Assembly: GCA_021814355.1 (NCBI GenBank)
Contig: JAKAIJ010000126.1
Span: 1-7,341, forward strand
DNA: 7,341 bases
Direction of reading: 5' to 3'
Source of the DNA: Acidobacteriota bacterium
GTDB lineage: Bacteria > Acidobacteriota > UBA4820 > DSQY01
The position numbers and the translations under genes are program-made. Each line of letters starts with the position of its first letter. Within the stretch, counting starts at the first letter, position 1. This document shows positions 6,589 to 7,341 of this stretch, piece by piece. The notes under the pieces were generated by a model. The model was not told where the DNA came from. It saw only the letters and a program-made list of their open reading frames with translations, and did not search any database.

Positions 6589-7341
6589 TTAAGGGAGCAG
6601 CGCGGCAACGCGGGCGGCGCGCTCGGCGGGGCCGACCACGGGCGTGGGCAGGGCGAGCCGGCTGCCCGCGGCCAGGAGGGGCACGAGCGTCTCGAGCTCG
6701 GGCCCCGAGGCGGCGGCCGTCAGCGCCACCCGGATGGGGTGGAAGAGCGCCTTCCCCTTCACCTTCAGTTCGCTCTTCAGCGCCCCCACCAGCTCCCGGT
6801 AGGCTCCCGGCGCCGCGAGGTCCATCGCCGCGGCGCCGCGCGCGAAGGCGCGGACCACCTCCGCCGCCCCGGACTCGGCGAGGACCGCCCGCGCGGCCTC
6901 GTCCATGGCCTCCGGCGCAAAGAGGAAGAGCGGGTCCGTGGCGGCCGCGGCGTCCTCCAGCACCTCCACGCGGTCGCGCAGCAGAGGCACGAGGGCGAGC
7001 CCCCAGGCCCTCACCGGTTCGGGCCACGGCCCCCGGGGCAGGCGCCCGGCGCGCTCCAGGTAGAGCCGGCAGGCCTCCAGGATTTCGGCGTCCGAACGGG
7101 TCTTCAGGTGTTCCCGATTGAGGTGGCGGAACTTGGCCCCGTCGAACACCGCCGCGGCCTTGTTCACCCGATCCAGGTCGAAGCGTCCGGCCATCTCGTC
7201 CAGCGAGAAGACCTCGCGTCCCTCGGCGTCGCTCCACCCCAGGAGGGCCAGGCCGTTGTCCACCGCCTCGGCCAGAAAGCCCCGGCTCCGGAATGCGTCC
7301 ACGGAGACGTCGCCGTGGCGCTTGGAGAGCTTAGATCGGAA
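6589..7341 (-). CDS. gltX: Glutamyl-tRNA synthetase, C-terminal half (5' end beyond the window)
   Basis: This enzyme charges tRNA-Glu (and in some bacteria tRNA-Gln) with glutamate. About 250 residues are visible. The reading frame enters at the right edge just before KLSKRHG (7312-7332), the class I KMSKS-equivalent that binds ATP. It continues with VDAFRSRGFLAEAVDNGLALLGWS and the FDLDRVNKAAAVFDGAKFRHLN block, both typical of GluRS. The helical anticodon-binding domain follows, including VKGKALFHPIRVALTAAASGPEL near the end. The HIGH motif and Rossmann half lie beyond the window. A GTG at 7300-7302 could be mistaken for a start, but the coding motif upstream shows it is internal. The last nine bases of the window look like adapter, so residues before the first Lys are unreliable. 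The C-terminus runs somewhat past the usual end and stops with TAA at 6589-6591, on the border of the neighbouring element. It converges with the glycosyltransferase gene. Confidence 0.93.
   Translation of the reverse strand, partial: FRSKLSKRHGDVSVDAFRSRGFLAEAVDNGLALLGWSDAEGREVFSLDEMAGRFDLDRVNKAAAVFDGAKFRHLNREHLKTRSDAEILEACRLYLERAGRLPRGPWPEPVRAWGLALVPLLRDRVEVLEDAAAATDPLFLFAPEAMDEAARAVLAESGAAEVVRAFARGAAAMDLAAPGAYRELVGALKSELKVKGKALFHPIRVALTAAASGPELETLVPLLAAGSRLALPTPVVGPAERAARVAALLP
7333..7341 (+). other. Probable Illumina adapter remnant at the sequence end
   Basis: The final nine bases, AGATCGGAA, equal the first nine of the common Illumina read-through adapter (AGATCGGAAGAGC). They fall at the very end of the sequence, where untrimmed adapter would be expected. 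In gltX they encode Phe-Arg-Ser just before KLSKRHG. The Phe is unexpected where relatives usually have Asp or Gly, and CGA and TCT codons are unlike this gene's C/G-ending preference. The assignment rests on a short match. Confidence 0.65.

Larger units (their letters stand above)
6202..6591. mobile_element. Putative MITE-like element or decayed insertion sequence (386 bp, TA-flanked inverted repeats)
   Basis: This stretch between two convergent genes has no credible gene. GGGCCTGTTCGCA at 6204-6216 matches the reverse complement of the right end (6577-6589, AGGCTTGTTCACA) at 10 of 13 positions. Both ends are bordered by TA (6202-6203 and 6590-6591), consistent with a TA target duplication. 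No transposase frame lies inside, so it would depend on one elsewhere or be a relic. The interior holds several hairpins (6291-6314, 6422-6437, 6440-6471, 6477-6502) and an AT-rich patch at 6376-6393. The stop codons of both flanking genes fall exactly on the element borders. I do not assign a transposon family. The alternative is an ordinary convergent spacer with a chance repeat, which imperfect ends leave open. Confidence 0.5.

Noticed and set aside
6395..7237. Long minus-strand frame overlapping gltX
   Set aside because: It is a shifted-frame shadow of gltX. The gltX frame has the KLSKRHG signature and conserved GluRS blocks.
1..7341. CRISPR arrays, tRNA or rRNA genes, riboswitches, phage or defence genes
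   Set aside because: I saw no regularly spaced direct repeats, tRNA cloverleaf patterns, rRNA motifs or relevant protein families in either strand.

Overview
The window is a GC-rich bacterial segment of mostly housekeeping genes. GC is roughly 70% by eye, and third codon positions are strongly G/C. Six genes read rightward, and one reads leftward and runs off the right edge. A clear Sec-type signal peptide and several Shine-Dalgarno sites (GGAGG types) mark it as bacterial. I cannot fix the phylum: a high-GC Gram-negative such as a delta-proteobacterial, NC10/Rokubacteria-like or acidobacterial lineage would fit, but that is inference. The right end carries what looks like Illumina adapter sequence, so this is probably the end of an assembled contig.

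Layout: (1) 1-444 encodes a small helical protein of unknown function that may begin left of the window. Its stop codon lies at the edge of a short TA-flanked inverted-repeat element (442-497). (2) A promoter-like TATACT box at 545-550 precedes a two-gene unit: a small four-cysteine membrane protein (575-928) and methionyl-tRNA synthetase metG (971-2929). (3) A second TATACT box at 2960-2965, in nearly the same position relative to its start codon, precedes a three-gene unit: an exported M28 zinc peptidase (2989-4434), thiol peroxidase tpx (4492-4995) and a membrane-bound family 2 glycosyltransferase (5035-6204). Inside both units the gaps are short (39-57 bases) and hold ribosome binding sites but no TATACT box, which suggests co-transcription. 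(4) 6202-6591 has no convincing gene. It is bounded by imperfect inverted repeats next to TA dinucleotides and contains several hairpins, like a MITE or a decayed insertion sequence. (5) 6589-7341, on the minus strand, is the C-terminal half of glutamyl-tRNA synthetase gltX, starting near its KLSKRHG signature.

The genes form no single obvious pathway. metG and gltX serve translation, tpx removes peroxides, the M28 enzyme trims peptides outside the cytoplasm, and the glycosyltransferase probably modifies a lipid or envelope glycan. The most unusual material is small. Two TA-flanked inverted-repeat elements supply or overlap three stop codons of neighbouring genes. MetRS has a shifted zinc ligand and a possible internal start that would release its tRNA-binding domain. 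The two GTATACTCG boxes each follow an inverted repeat. I see no CRISPR array, tRNA, rRNA, phage genes or defence system, and no large undescribed system.
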